This document shows, piece by piece, positions 8,670-18,500 of a stretch of 56,858 nt of DNA; positions within the stretch are counted from its first letter, which is position 1; each line of letters starts with the position of its first letter. The stretch covers positions 1 through 56,858 of the forward strand of contig JODI01000070.1 of NCBI GenBank assembly GCA_000720805.1. Reading direction: 5' to 3'. Below the pieces are notes generated by a model. That model had not been told where the DNA came from, made no database searches, and saw nothing but the letters and a program-made list of their open reading frames with translations. This stretch comes from Streptomyces violaceoruber (lineage in GTDB: Bacteria; Actinomycetota; Actinomycetes; Streptomycetales; Streptomycetaceae). A program made the translations under genes and the position numbers.

Positions 8670-10882
8670 TGGTCGGTGTCGTCCTTCTTCTCATCGTCGC
8701 CTTCGCCCTCGATCACGGGGATGAGGGAGAGCTTGCCGCGGGAGTCGATCTCGGCGATCTCGACCTGGACCTTGGAGCCCACACCGAGCACGTCCTCGAC
8801 GTTCTCCACGCGCTTGCCGCCGGCGAGCTTGCGGATCTGCGAGATGTGCAGCAGACCGTCCTTGCCCGGGAGCAGCGACACGAACGCGCCGAAGGTGGTC
8901 GTCTTCACGACCGTACCCAGGTAGCGCTCGCCGACCTCCGGCATCGTCGGGTTGGCGATGCCGTTGATCGTCGCACGGGCGGCCTCGGCGGAGGGGCCGT
9001 CGACGGCGCCGATGTAGATGGTGCCGTCGTCCTCGATGGTGATGTCCGCGCCGGTGTCCTCCTGGATCTGGTTGATCATCTTGCCCTTCGGGCCGATGAC
9101 CTCGCCGATCTTGTCCACGGGGATCTTGACGGTGATGATCCGCGGGGCGTTGGGGGACATCTCGTCCGGCGTGTCGATCGCTTCCATCATCACGTCGAGG
9201 ATGTGGAGGCGGGCGTCACGGGCCTGCTTGAGGGCGGCGGCCAGGACGGAGGCCGGGATGCCGTCCAGCTTGGTGTCGAGCTGGAGGGCGGTGACGAACT
9301 CCTTGGTGCCGGCGACCTTGAAGTCCATGTCGCCGAAGGCGTCCTCCGCACCGAGGATGTCGGTGAGGGTGACGTAGTGCGTCTCGCCCTCGATCTCCTG
9401 GGAGATCAGGCCCATGGCGATACCGGCGACGGGGGCCTTCAGCGGCACACCGGCGTTCAGCAGCGACATGGTGGAGGCGCAGACCGAGCCCATGGAGGTC
9501 GAGCCGTTCGAGCTGAGCGCCTCGGACACCTGGCGGATCGCGTAGGGGAACTCCTCGCGGGTCGGCAGGACCGGCACCAGGGCGCGCTCGGCGAGGGCGC
9601 CGTGGCCGATCTCGCGGCGCTTCGGGGAGCCGACGCGGCCGGTCTCGCCGGTGGAGTACGGCGGGAAGTTGTAGTTGTGCATGTAGCGCTTGCGGGTCAC
9701 CGGGGAGAGGGTGTCCAGCTGCTGCTCCATGCGGAGCATGTTCAGGGTCGTGACGCCCAGGATCTGGGTCTCGCCACGCTCGAACACGGCGGAGCCGTGG
9801 ACGCGCGGGATGGCCTCGACCTCGGCGGCGAGCGTACGGATGTCCGTCACGCCACGGCCGTCGATGCGCTTCTTCTCCTTGATCACGCGCTCGCGGACCA
9901 GCTGCTTGGTCAGCGAGCGGTACGCGGCGGAGATCTCCTTCTCGCGGCCCTCGAACTCCGGCAGGAGCTTCTCGGCGGCGAGCGCCTTGACGCGGTCCAG
10001 CTCGGCCTCGCGCTCCTGCTTGCCCGCGATGGTCAGCGCGGAGGCGAGCTCCGGGCGGACGGCGGCGGAGAGCGCCTCCAGGATGTCGTCCTGGTAGTCG
10101 AGGAAGATCGGGAACTCGCCGGTGGGCTTGGCGGCCTTCGAGGCGAGGTCGGCCTGGGCCCTGCAGAGCACCTTGATGAAGGGCTTGGCGGCTTCCAGAC
10201 CGGCGGCGACGACCTCCTCGGTCGGCGCCTCGGCACCGCCCTTGACCAGCTGGATGGTCTTCTCGGTGGCCTCGGCCTCGACCATCATGATCGCGACGTC
10301 GCCGTCCTCCAGGGCGCGGCCCGCGACGACCATGTCGAAGACGGCGTCCTCGAGCTCGGTGTGCGTCGGGAACGCGACCCACTGGCCGTTGATCAGCGCG
10401 ACGCGGACGCCGCCGATCGGGCCGGAGAAGGGCAGACCGGCCAGCTGCGTGGACGCGGAGGCGGCGTTGATCGCCACGACGTCGTACAGGTGGTCGGGGT
10501 TGAGCGCCATGATCGTGGCGACGACCTGGATCTCGTTGCGCAGGCCCTTCTTGAAGGACGGGCGCAGCGGGCGGTCGATGAGGCGGCAGGTGAGGATGGC
10601 GTCCTCGGAGGGACGGCCCTCACGGCGGAAGAAGCTGCCGGGGATCTTGCCGGCGGCGTACATCCGCTCCTCGACGTCCACCGTGAGGGGGAAGAAGTCG
10701 AGCTGGTCCTTGGGGTTCTTGGAGGCGGTGGTGGCCGACAGCACCATGGTGTCGTCGTCCAGGTACGCCACGGCGGAGCCGGCGGCCTGCTTGGCCAGGC
10801 GGCCCGTCTCGAAACGGATGGTGCGGGTGCCGAAGGAACCGTTGTCGATGACGGCCTCGGCGTAGTGGGTCTCGTTCTCCAC
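8666..10882 (-). CDS. pnp: Polynucleotide phosphorylase / guanosine pentaphosphate synthetase
   Basis: 738-aa exoribonuclease and polymerase. It has two RNase PH domains, an alpha-helical linker, then a KH domain ([18 protein letters not shown]) and a C-terminal S1 domain ([20 protein letters not shown]). Streptomyces homologues also polyadenylate RNA and were first described as guanosine pentaphosphate synthetase (GpsI). The GTG start at 10882 has GAGGAG 12-13 nt upstream. It follows rpsO in the conserved rpsO-pnp unit; the spacer contains a large stem-loop and a tandem-repeat array. Confidence 0.97.
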   Translation of the reverse strand: MENETHYAEAVIDNGSFGTRTIRFETGRLAKQAAGSAVAYLDDDTMVLSATTASKNPKDQLDFFPLTVDVEERMYAAGKIPGSFFRREGRPSEDAILTCRLIDRPLRPSFKKGLRNEIQVVATIMALNPDHLYDVVAINAASASTQLAGLPFSGPIGGVRVALINGQWVAFPTHTELEDAVFDMVVAGRALEDGDVAIMMVEAEATEKTIQLVKGGAEAPTEEVVAAGLEAAKPFIKVLCRAQADLASKAAKPTGEFPIFLDYQDDILEALSAAVRPELASALTIAGKQEREAELDRVKALAAEKLLPEFEGREKEISAAYRSLTKQLVRERVIKEKKRIDGRGVTDIRTLAAEVEAIPRVHGSAVFERGETQILGVTTLNMLRMEQQLDTLSPVTRKRYMHNYNFPPYSTGETGRVGSPKRREIGHGALAERALVPVLPTREEFPYAIRQVSEALSSNGSTSMGSVCASTMSLLNAGVPLKAPVAGIAMGLISQEIEGETHYVTLTDILGAEDAFGDMDFKVAGTKEFVTALQLDTKLDGIPASVLAAALKQARDARLHILDVMMEAIDTPDEMSPNAPRIITVKIPVDKIGEVIGPKGKMINQIQEDTGADITIEDDGTIYIGAVDGPSAEAARATINGIANPTMPEVGERYLGTVVKTTTFGAFVSLLPGKDGLLHISQIRKLAGGKRVENVEDVLGVGSKVQVEIAEIDSRGKLSLIPVIEGEGDDEKKDDTDQ

Positions 10883-10962
10883 TAGCGTTTTCTCCTCGTC
10901 TTCGTCCCTCTCCGCCCGTGTGGCAGGGGGACGGTTGCGGAGAAGCGCTCCGTCTGGTGCGG

Positions 10963-11024
10963 GCCGGTCTTCGATCGAAGCCCTCGGGGCTCACTTCCCC
11001 CGGGGGCCACTACCGAGGACCGGC
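10963..11024 (-). promoter_or_regulatory. rpsO-pnp intergenic stem-loop
   Basis: An outer stem of about 10-11 bp with one wobble (gccggtcttcg at 10963-10973 with cgaggaccggc at 11014-11024) encloses further GC-rich pairing. It lies about 80 nt upstream of pnp. In Streptomyces the rpsO-pnp transcript is known to be processed by RNase III at an intergenic hairpin; assigning that role to this structure is by position. Confidence 0.55.
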
Positions 11025-11055
11025 GGCGGCGAGGTGCGCTTCTCCTCGTTCTGTC

Positions 11056-11146
11056 TGGTACGGAGTTCCGTGTCGTACGGAACCCGCGCCATGCGGAGTC
11101 CGCGTCGTACGGAGTCCGTGTCCTACGGAGTTGTGCGTCGTGCGGA
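11056..11146 (-). repeat. 16-bp degenerate tandem repeat array
   Basis: Five 16-bp units start at 11056, 11072, 11088, 11104 and 11120, with a partial sixth at 11137. The plus-strand consensus is close to GTCGTACGGAGTCCGT. The array lies in the rpsO-pnp spacer, between the rpsO terminator-like hairpin and the pnp leader stem-loop, where a pnp promoter is expected. Confidence 0.75.
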
Positions 11147-11210
11147 TTGCCTTGTGCTAACACACTACAAAGCGTGAGTGACACTCCGCACGTTCCGCAC
11201 GTACGGCAAA

Positions 11211-11245
11211 GGGAGCGGCCCCCGATCGTTTCGGGAACCGCTCCC
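11211..11245 (-). terminator. Terminator or attenuator after rpsO
   Basis: An 8-bp perfect stem (gggagcgg with ccgctccc) is extended by inner pairs, and it lies just past the rpsO stop codon. Some readthrough into pnp is expected from the conserved operon. Confidence 0.7.
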
Positions 11246-11256
11246 CTCACGGCGTC

Positions 11257-11544
11257 CTACTTGGCGCCCGCCGCACCGCGGCGGATGCCGAGGCGGTCGA
11301 CCAGCGCACGGAAGCGCTGGATGTCCTTCTTGGCGAGGTACTGCAGCAGCCGGCGGCGCTGACCGACCAGGATCAGCAGACCACGACGGGAGTGGTGGTC
11401 GTGCTTGTGGGTCTTGAGGTGCTCGGTCAGGTCCGAGATCCGGCGCGACAGCATGGCGACCTGGACCTCGGGGGAGCCGGTGTCGCCCTCCTTGGTACCG
11501 AACTCGGACATGATCTGCTTCTTCGTAGCGGCGTCGAGCGACAC
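11257..11544 (-). CDS. rpsO: 30S ribosomal protein S15
   Basis: 95-aa S15, which binds 16S rRNA and helps organise the central domain of the small subunit. The sequence is typical throughout ([31 protein letters not shown]). The GTG start at 11544 was chosen because GAGGAG lies about 8 nt upstream and the product then has exactly the family length. A longer in-frame extension to 11673 lacks S15 similarity. Confidence 0.97.
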   Translation of the reverse strand: MSLDAATKKQIMSEFGTKEGDTGSPEVQVAMLSRRISDLTEHLKTHKHDHHSRRGLLILVGQRRRLLQYLAKKDIQRFRALVDRLGIRRGAAGAK

Positions 11545-11809
11545 GCGTACTCCTCGTAGTCTGTGAGTGCCACCGAGTGCCCCCGGTCCACATCGCGGGG
11601 GAGCTTCCGTTACTCGGGAGGCGGGGATCCGCTGGGCGCGTCCTCCAGAGCGGGGCTCCGGGGGTGCGTACACAAACGGCCGTCACCAGGGTACCAGCCG
11701 CGGGTGGGCCCCTTCGCCCAGGTCGCCGAAGCCCCTGGGCAGGGGGGACAGCGCCACTAGGGTGAATGGGCAGTCGTTGGTACGGACGTCGGGAAGGGGT
11801 CGCTGCGGC

Positions 11810-12112
11810 ATGGCGGAGACGGCAGAGGAGATCAAGGCGCGCAAGGAGCGGGAGAGGGACGAGCTGTACGCCCTCGACATCTCCGGCGTCGAGTGGCAGA
11901 GCGCGCCGGGAACCGAGGAGCACGAGGAGCGGGTCGAGATCGCGTACCTCCCCGCTGGAGCCGTGGCCATGCGTTCCTCACTCGACCCGGACACCGTGCT
12001 TCGGTACACGGAGGCGGAGTGGCGGGCGTTCGTGCTGGGGGCTCGGGACGGGGAGTTCGATCTGGAGCCGGCGCCCGAGCCCGCGGACGCCGCGGAGCGC
12101 GCGGCGGAGTGA
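11810..12112 (+). CDS. DUF397 domain protein
   Basis: 100-aa acidic protein that begins with a charged helical segment and continues with the DUF397 pattern (LDISGVEWQSAPGTEEHEERVEIAYL... LRYTEAEWRAFVLGARDGEFD). DUF397 proteins are abundant in Streptomyces and often sit near regulators; the biochemical role is not established. The ATG at 11810 has GGAAGGGG about 11 nt upstream. It overlaps the open frame of the opposite-strand beta-propeller gene, which is probably an artefact of that gene's damaged end. Confidence 0.82.
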   Translation: MAETAEEIKARKERERDELYALDISGVEWQSAPGTEEHEERVEIAYLPAGAVAMRSSLDPDTVLRYTEAEWRAFVLGARDGEFDLEPAPEPADAAERAAE

Positions 12113-13565
12113 CGGGCGGGCGGGGGGGGGGAAGGGGGGGGGTTTCGGTTCCCCCTCCGTCGTGGACGAGGATGTCGTTCGATTCCGTCAGCGTGAACGT
12201 TTCGGCTTCCGGTGGCAGTCCGAAGTAGAGGTACGGGGTCTCCGTACCGGTCTGCGGGTCGAGGCCGACCAGGGCCGTGGGTGAGATGCGGTCGCTGCTC
12301 TCACGGAGCGCCAGCAGCCGGCCGCCGCTCATCTGCACCGGGTGGAGCAGCTCGTTGGGACCCGAGTCGAACTTCTTGACTGTTTTCCCGGTCGCCAGGT
12401 CGAAGCCGATGATCCAGTTGCCGGGGTGGCCGCCTTCGTCGTGCTCCTTGCTCCGGAGGAAGGCCTGGCCGGCCCCGACCGGGATCGTGGGGCAGTCGTC
12501 GACGAGGCGGTAGTCGAGTTCGTCGGTGCACTCACCGAGGTACTGGCCGCTTTCGAGCCGGATCGTGGCGCGGTTCTTTCCGTGGTCGTCCAGGGAGAGC
12601 AGCTCGGTGAAGCCTGTGTCGCCGGCCGCGACGGCGAGAACGGCCGGTTCGCTGGAGGGCACCTTGACCTCGCGGACACCGGAGGCGACGGCGTAGGTCC
12701 ACAGGGTCCGGCCGGTGCGTGGCGCCACCTTGCGGACCTGGTAGGTCGTGCCTTCCCACGAGGTGGCGGACGCTTCCTTGCGGAAGCAGGAGACCAGGAC
12801 CAGCAGCGCGCGCCCGCCCGCGGCGCCGTAGTCCTGGCAGGTGCCGGCAGCCCCAGTGCCCCCCGTGCCCCCGGCGGCCTCGGTGCGCCACAGTCGCCGG
12901 CCCGCGTCCATGTCGTACGCCTGGGAGCCGCCGCCCCAGGTCACGGCGACCGTCGCGCGGGTGAGGGTGACGCTCGGGGTGGCACCGCCGGTCGGCGTGA
13001 ACGGGTGCTCCCAGACCTTCCGGCCGTCGTCGAGGTCGACGAAGGCGACGTGGTCGCAGGGCTCGTCGTCGTCGTTGCCCGCCCGGAAGAGGACGGCCGT
13101 ACGGTTCTCGACGGTCGTGTGCCGGGTGTAGCCGCAGATCGGGCCGGCGAACTGGAGCTTCCACCTCTCGTCGCCGGGGGCGGCGTCCGCGCCGATCCGG
13201 AAGCCGACGAGCGTCCTGTTGATGCCCTTGGCCAGGATCCTGTCCGTGGCCCACATGCCGGGCATCGCGCGCCGCTCGCCTGGGCTCATGTCGTCGAGCG
13301 AGAACCGGAACGCCATGGCGCCGGTGGTGTTCCGGGGCTGCTTCTCGACCGTCTCCCGGACGTCGAGGCGGCTCGGTGCCGCGGCGGCCGACGCTTTGCC
13401 CCGCGGCGCCGGATCCCGGTCCCAGAGCAGCCACGCGCCCCCCGACACCACAACCGCGAGGACGGCGGCCAGCGCGGCGAACAGTGTCCTACGGCGCTTC
13501 CTGCGCTGCTGGTCCGCCGCCAGTGTGGACTGGGTGTACACGGAAGGAGGCGGGCCGAAGCTCAC
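11832..13565 (-). CDS. Membrane-anchored PQQ-like beta-propeller protein, 3' end uncertain
   Basis: The N-terminus is short and cytoplasmic. One transmembrane helix follows (residues about 28-48), then an extracytoplasmic domain of about 400 residues with repeated PQQ-propeller-like segments (DDGRKVWEHPF, DMDAGRRLWRT, APRTGRTLWTY, DLATGKTVKKF). The GTG start at 13565 gives VSFGPPPS, with AAGGGA upstream. Similarity-like sequence ends near 12150 (NDILVHDGG). The frame then runs through a G9 and a G10 tract (12122-12142) into Pro/Arg-rich sequence antisense to the DUF397 gene. The true stop is probably near 12,120 and lost by an indel in those homopolymers. It lies next to eccD and may be an accessory part of the secretion locus. 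Confidence 0.7.
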   Translation of the reverse strand: MSFGPPPSVYTQSTLAADQQRRKRRRTLFAALAAVLAVVVSGGAWLLWDRDPAPRGKASAAAAPSRLDVRETVEKQPRNTTGAMAFRFSLDDMSPGERRAMPGMWATDRILAKGINRTLVGFRIGADAAPGDERWKLQFAGPICGYTRHTTVENRTAVLFRAGNDDDEPCDHVAFVDLDDGRKVWEHPFTPTGGATPSVTLTRATVAVTWGGGSQAYDMDAGRRLWRTEAAGGTGGTGAAGTCQDYGAAGGRALLVLVSCFRKEASATSWEGTTYQVRKVAPRTGRTLWTYAVASGVREVKVPSSEPAVLAVAAGDTGFTELLSLDDHGKNRATIRLESGQYLGECTDELDYRLVDDCPTIPVGAGQAFLRSKEHDEGGHPGNWIIGFDLATGKTVKKFDSGPNELLHPVQMSGGRLLALRESSDRISPTALVGLDPQTGTETPYLYFGLPPEAETFTLTESNDILVHDGGGTETPPLPPPRPPVTPPRAPRRPRARAPAPDRTPRPEPPARTPATPPPCTEARCPGRVRNAWPRLQRGGTRSRPAPRAPRFPARSATRRRRCRGRTARPSPAPCAP

Positions 13566-13688
13566 GCTCAGAGATCCCTTCGTTCGGTGCCGGTGGCGCC
13601 CCGGTGGCATCCCGTGACGTCGGTGGCCCCCGGTGGAGGTCCTCCCGTGCCGGGGCCACCGGTGGTGTGCGCCGCTGCTGGTGCCGGG

Positions 13689-15200
13689 TCAGCTGGTCAT
13701 CGCGCGGGCCGTCGCGTAGACGTCGAAGACGGCCAGGGCGAGCGGCACGAGAGTGAGCAGCACGAAGCCCTCGGCGATCTCCAGGAAGCGGCCCCAGAAC
13801 GGGGTGAGGCCGCCGCGGGAGAGAGTGAGCCCGATGACGGTGACGAGCGCGGCCGCCACCGCGATCGCCGCGACGAGCCAGACGGTCCGGACGTCGAGGC
13901 CGGTGCTGTCGCCCTGGAGGGCCTCATGGATCAGCGTGCGCGGCGGGTCGAGTGCCAGCCCGAGGCCGAGCAGTACGAGCGAGGCGAGGCCGGCGGCCAG
14001 CACGGGGGCCACCTGGGCGGTGTAGCGGAAGAGGTGGGCGCGCATCACCAGGGCCACGCCGGTCGCGAGGGCGAGCAGCTGGGCCCAGACGTCGGAGGAG
14101 AACCCGAGGACCGCCGAGGCGCCGACCGCGATCACGGCGCAGCCGCCGACCAGACCGACCAGGAGTTCGTGGCCCCGGCGGGCCTTGGCGGCGACGCGTT
14201 CGGCGTCGACCTGCTCGTGGGGCGCGGGATCGGTGGCGTACGCGCTGCGCGGAGCGGTGTCCGGGGTCTCGAAGCCGATCGGGAGCCGGGCGAAGCGCAT
14301 CGACAGACCTGGCAGGAAGGCCAGGCCACCGACGGCGATCGGGGCGCAGAGGGCGCCGATCTCGGACGGCGTCCACTCGGCGAGGATCGCCACGAACACC
14401 GCCAGCAGGCCGATCGTGGAGGCGACGACGAAGGCGACGAACGGTCCGTCGCCGCTCGGTGCGCACAGGGCGAGCAGGACCGCCGCCAGCAGCACCGCCG
14501 CGCAGGCGAGGAGGAACTGGAGTTTGCCGATGCCCTGTCCGTCGGTGAGCGGGAGCAGCCCGGAGCCGGCCACCCCGATGTTGGGCAGCGCGCCCAGTCC
14601 CAGGGCGATGGCCGAGGCCCGGTCCTCGTAGACACGGGCTCGTACGCACGCGAGGACGACGAGGAGGACGCCGGCGACCGCGGCGAGGATGCCGGGCAGG
14701 CTGTGCATGTCGTGGCGCGGGTCGCCCATCCATGTCACGAAGGCGAGCAGGACCGGCAGGACACCGCCCCCGACGAGGCCCGCGGCGCGCGTCAACTCGC
14801 CGCTCCACAGGGTGCGTTCGCTCGTCACGGCCGCGGCGACCGCTTCGGAGACGTCGTCGAAGACGGCGGGCGGCAGCGACTCGGAGAAGGGCCGCAGTGC
14901 GAGGAGTTCGCCGTCGAGGATGCGCTGGGCGGCGAACGAACGGGAGCTGTCGAGGACGGTGCCGTCCCGGCGGACCAGGTGGTATCCGACGGGGGCGCCC
15001 TCGGCGGGGCTCTGCTGGGAGAGCCTGAGGATCTCCGGATAGACGTCGGCGACCGGGATGTCGTCGGGCAGCGCCACGTCGATCCGGCTGTCGGGTGCCA
15101 CGATCGTGACGCGGCAGAAACCGAGTCCCGTGCCCGCACCTGATGGAGACCCCGTCCCGGGCGCTCCTCCGGTGGCTGCCGCGGAGGCCGTGATGCTCAC
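13689..15200 (-). CDS. eccD: Type VII secretion integral membrane protein EccD
   Basis: 503-aa core channel component of ESX/type VII secretion. Residues about 25-110 form a ubiquitin-like (YukD-type) domain (CRVTIVAPDSRIDVALPDDIPVAD is split here by residue limits), followed by about 11 transmembrane segments to the end. The GTG start at 15200 (VSITASAA) is preceded by GGGGGAG; an upstream extension to 15320 is arginine-rich and unlikely. It is divergent from eccC across a 315-bp spacer and contributes to the membrane pore with EccB, EccC and EccE. Confidence 0.93.
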   Translation of the reverse strand: MSITASAAATGGAPGTGSPSGAGTGLGFCRVTIVAPDSRIDVALPDDIPVADVYPEILRLSQQSPAEGAPVGYHLVRRDGTVLDSSRSFAAQRILDGELLALRPFSESLPPAVFDDVSEAVAAAVTSERTLWSGELTRAAGLVGGGVLPVLLAFVTWMGDPRHDMHSLPGILAAVAGVLLVVLACVRARVYEDRASAIALGLGALPNIGVAGSGLLPLTDGQGIGKLQFLLACAAVLLAAVLLALCAPSGDGPFVAFVVASTIGLLAVFVAILAEWTPSEIGALCAPIAVGGLAFLPGLSMRFARLPIGFETPDTAPRSAYATDPAPHEQVDAERVAAKARRGHELLVGLVGGCAVIAVGASAVLGFSSDVWAQLLALATGVALVMRAHLFRYTAQVAPVLAAGLASLVLLGLGLALDPPRTLIHEALQGDSTGLDVRTVWLVAAIAVAAALVTVIGLTLSRGGLTPFWGRFLEIAEGFVLLTLVPLALAVFDVYATARAMTS

Positions 15201-15515
15201 CTGCTGCTCCCCCTCAGTAATGATCCTGCGTCTGCGGTGTGAAGTTCCTGCGCCGCTTTCCCCGTCGTCCGCGACCGGCACTGCCGAGCGGGGGCGCGGA
15301 GGGGGCCGTCGTACCGTCAACGGGATTCCGTACCTCGTCAGGTGGCATGGAATGCCCTGATCGTCCGGCCCAACTCGCGTGTGCTCAGGGGAATATCCGG
15401 CACCCTATCGCCCCCTCGTCCGTGGCGAAGTCAGTAGGATCACGCGGCGGCCTGCGTCCGCCTGACACGGGGCGGCGGACGGGACTCTCGGGCCGGCCAA
15501 GGGAATGGGTGAGCA
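15201..15515. promoter_or_regulatory. eccD-eccC divergent intergenic region
   Basis: 315 bp without a gene. It must hold the promoters for both eccD (-) and eccC (+). A short palindrome (ggcat-3 nt-atgcc, 15344-15356) is the only clear symmetrical element and could be an operator. A TAGGAT hexamer at 15435-15440 is a possible -10 box for eccC, but no convincing -35 partner is seen. Confidence 0.3.
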
Positions 15516-18500
15516 GTGAGCCACATCGTCGTGAAGCGCCCCCCTCGGGCGCTGCCGTCCGAGGTGCCCACGCAGGAGATCGTCCTGCAGCCTCCGCCCG
15601 AACTGCCGCGGGGCAACCAGGAGAGCGTGCTGATGCAGCTCCTGCCGACGCTCGGCATGGGTGGTTCGGTCGTCTTCTTCTTCACGAGCGGACAGCCGTT
15701 CATGAGGATCATGGGCATGGTGATGATCGCCTCGACGATCGCCATGTCCATCGCGATGGTGGTGCGCTTCCGCCGCGGCTCCCAGGGGCAGTTGGCGGAC
15801 ATGCGCCGTGACTACCTGAGCTACCTGGCGCAGACCCGGCGCGCGGCCGTCGACACGGCGAAGGCGCAGCGGGACGCCCAGTACTTCCTCCATCCTTCCC
15901 CGGAGCAGTTGTGGGCGCTCGTCGCCGAGGGCAGCCGGGTGTGGGAACGGCGTACCGGCGACGAGGACTTCGCCCAGGTCCGCATCGGGCTGGGCGCCCA
16001 GGCGCTCGCCACCGCGATGGTCGCCCCGGAGACCGCCCCGGTGGAGCAGCTGGAGCCGCTGACGGCGGGCGCGATGCAGCGCTTCCTCGCCGTCCACGGC
16101 ACCCTGGACGACCTGCCGATGGCGATCTCGCTGCGCGCCTTCTACCACGTCACGATCAGCGGCGATCCGCAGTCCGTACGGTCCTCCGCCCGGGCCGTGA
16201 CCGGTTCGCTCGCCGCCCTGCACTCCCCCGAGGACCTGCTCCTCGTGATCGCCGCGGGCCGTGAGGCGCTGCCGCACTGGGAATGGGCCAAGTGGCTGCC
16301 GCACGTCCAGGCGTCCGGCGCCGTGGACGGCGCGGGCAGCCGCCGGCTGATCGACAGCGACACCCGGGAGCTGGAGAACCTGCTCGCGTCCCGGCTGACC
16401 GGCCGCCCGCGTTTCCACCCGAACGCGGAGCCCTTGCCGGAGGAACCGCACATCGTCGTCGTACTCGACGGTCTCTCCCTGCCGCCGGACTCGGTGCTGG
16501 CCAATCCGGAAGGGCTGCAGGGCGTCACCGTCCTGGAGGTCGTCCCCGGCGAGCTGACCACGGGGGGCGGCGAACTCTCCATCGTCGTCCAACCGGACGC
16601 GCTGCACCTGGAGTCGGGGCACGGCGTCGTCTACGAGGGGACACCCGACACCTTCTCCTACGAGTCCGCCGAGGCCCTCGCCCGGCAGTTGGCCCCGCTG
16701 CGGATGGCCTCCGGCGGCGATGACGGCGAACCGCTCCTCGCCAACCTGGAGTTCACCGATCTGCTGAACCTGGGTGACGCGGCGTCCGTCGACACCAAGC
16801 GCACCTGGCGGCCCCGTTCGCTCGCCGAGCGGCTGCGGGTGCCGATCGGTCTCGGTGAGGACGGCCGGCCCGTGATGCTGGACCTCAAGGAGGCCGCGCA
16901 GGAGGGCATGGGGCCGCACGGGCTGTGCGTGGGTGCCACCGGTTCCGGCAAGTCGGAGCTGCTGCGCACGCTGGTGCTGGGCCTGGCGGTGACGCACTCC
17001 TCGGAGACGCTGAACTTCGTCCTGGCGGACTTCAAGGGCGGCGCGACCTTCGCGGGCATGGCGCAGATGCCGCACGTGGCGGCCGTCATCACCAACCTCG
17101 CCGACGACCTCACCCTCGTCGACCGTATGGGCGACTCCATCCGCGGCGAGCTCAACCGCCGCCAGGAGATGCTGCGGGACGCGGGCAACTACGCCAACAT
17201 CCACGACTACGAGAAGGCCCGCGCGGCCGGCGCCCCGCTGCAGCCGATCCCGTCGCTGATCCTGGTGATCGACGAGTTCAGCGAACTGCTCACCGCGAAG
17301 CCGGATTTCATCGAGATGTTCGTGCAGATCGGCCGCATCGGCCGCTCGCTCGGCGTGCATCTGCTGCTGGCCTCGCAGCGGCTGGAGGAGGGCCGCCTGC
17401 GCGGCCTGGAGACCTACCTGTCGTACCGGATCGGTCTGCGGACGTTCTCCGCCGCGGAGTCGCGTGCCGCGCTGGGCGTGCCCGACGCCTACGAACTGCC
17501 GAACGTGCCCGGTTCCGGAATCCTGAAGTTCGGCACGGACGAGATGGTGCGGTTCAAGGCGGCGTACGTCTCCGGCGTGTACCGCTCGGGCACCCAGCGC
17601 GGGACCACGGGCGAGGGACCGCTGCCCGTCGACCGGCGGCCGGTGCTGTTCACGGCGACCGAGGTCCCCGTGCAGTACACGCCGGTGCCGCAGCAGCGTT
17701 CCGCGGCGGAACCCGAGGTCGACGAGGCGCTCGCGGACACCGTGCTGGACGTGATCGTGCGGCGCCTGGAGGCACAGGGCCCGTCGGCGCACCAGGTGTG
17801 GCTGCCGCCCCTGGACAGCCCGCCCTCACTGGACAGCCTCCTGCCCGGCCTGGCCGCCGTGCAGGGCCGCGGCCTCACCCAGCCCGGTTACGAGGGCGCC
17901 GGCCGCCTGGTCGTACCCGTCGGCCTGGTGGACAAGCCGTACGAGCAGCGCCGCGATCCCCTCTGGCTCGACTTCTCCGGCGCCGCCGGCCACATGCAGG
18001 TCGTCGGCGGCCCGCAGTCCGGCAAGTCGACGCTGCTGCGCACGATCATCTCGTCGTTCGCGCTCACCCACACGCCGCACGAGGTCCAGTTCTACGGCCT
18101 CGACTTCGGCGGCGGCGGCATGTCCGCGGTGGCCGGGCTGCCGCATGTGGGCGGGGTGGCCTCGCGGCTGGACCCGGAGAAGGTGCGGCGCACGGTCGCC
18201 GAGGTGTACGGCGTGCTCACCCGCCGCGAGGAGTACTTCCGTTCGGCCGGCATCCCGTCGATCGCGGACTTCCGCACCCGCAGGGCGCGCGGCGACATCT
18301 CCGTCACCGACCAGCCCTGGGGCGACGTCTTCCTCGTCATCGACGGCTGGGGCAACTTCCGCACCGAGTACGAGTCACTGGACCCGGTCGTCCTGGACAT
18401 CGCCGCGCGCGGTCTGGGCTACGGCATCCACGTGATCCTCACCGCGTCCCGGTCGATGGAGGTCCGCGCCAGCCTCAAGGACCACCTGATGAACCGCCTG

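Noticed and set aside
11545..11673. 43-codon upstream extension of rpsO
   Set aside because: S15 is about 95 residues, and a GAGGAG site precedes the internal GTG.
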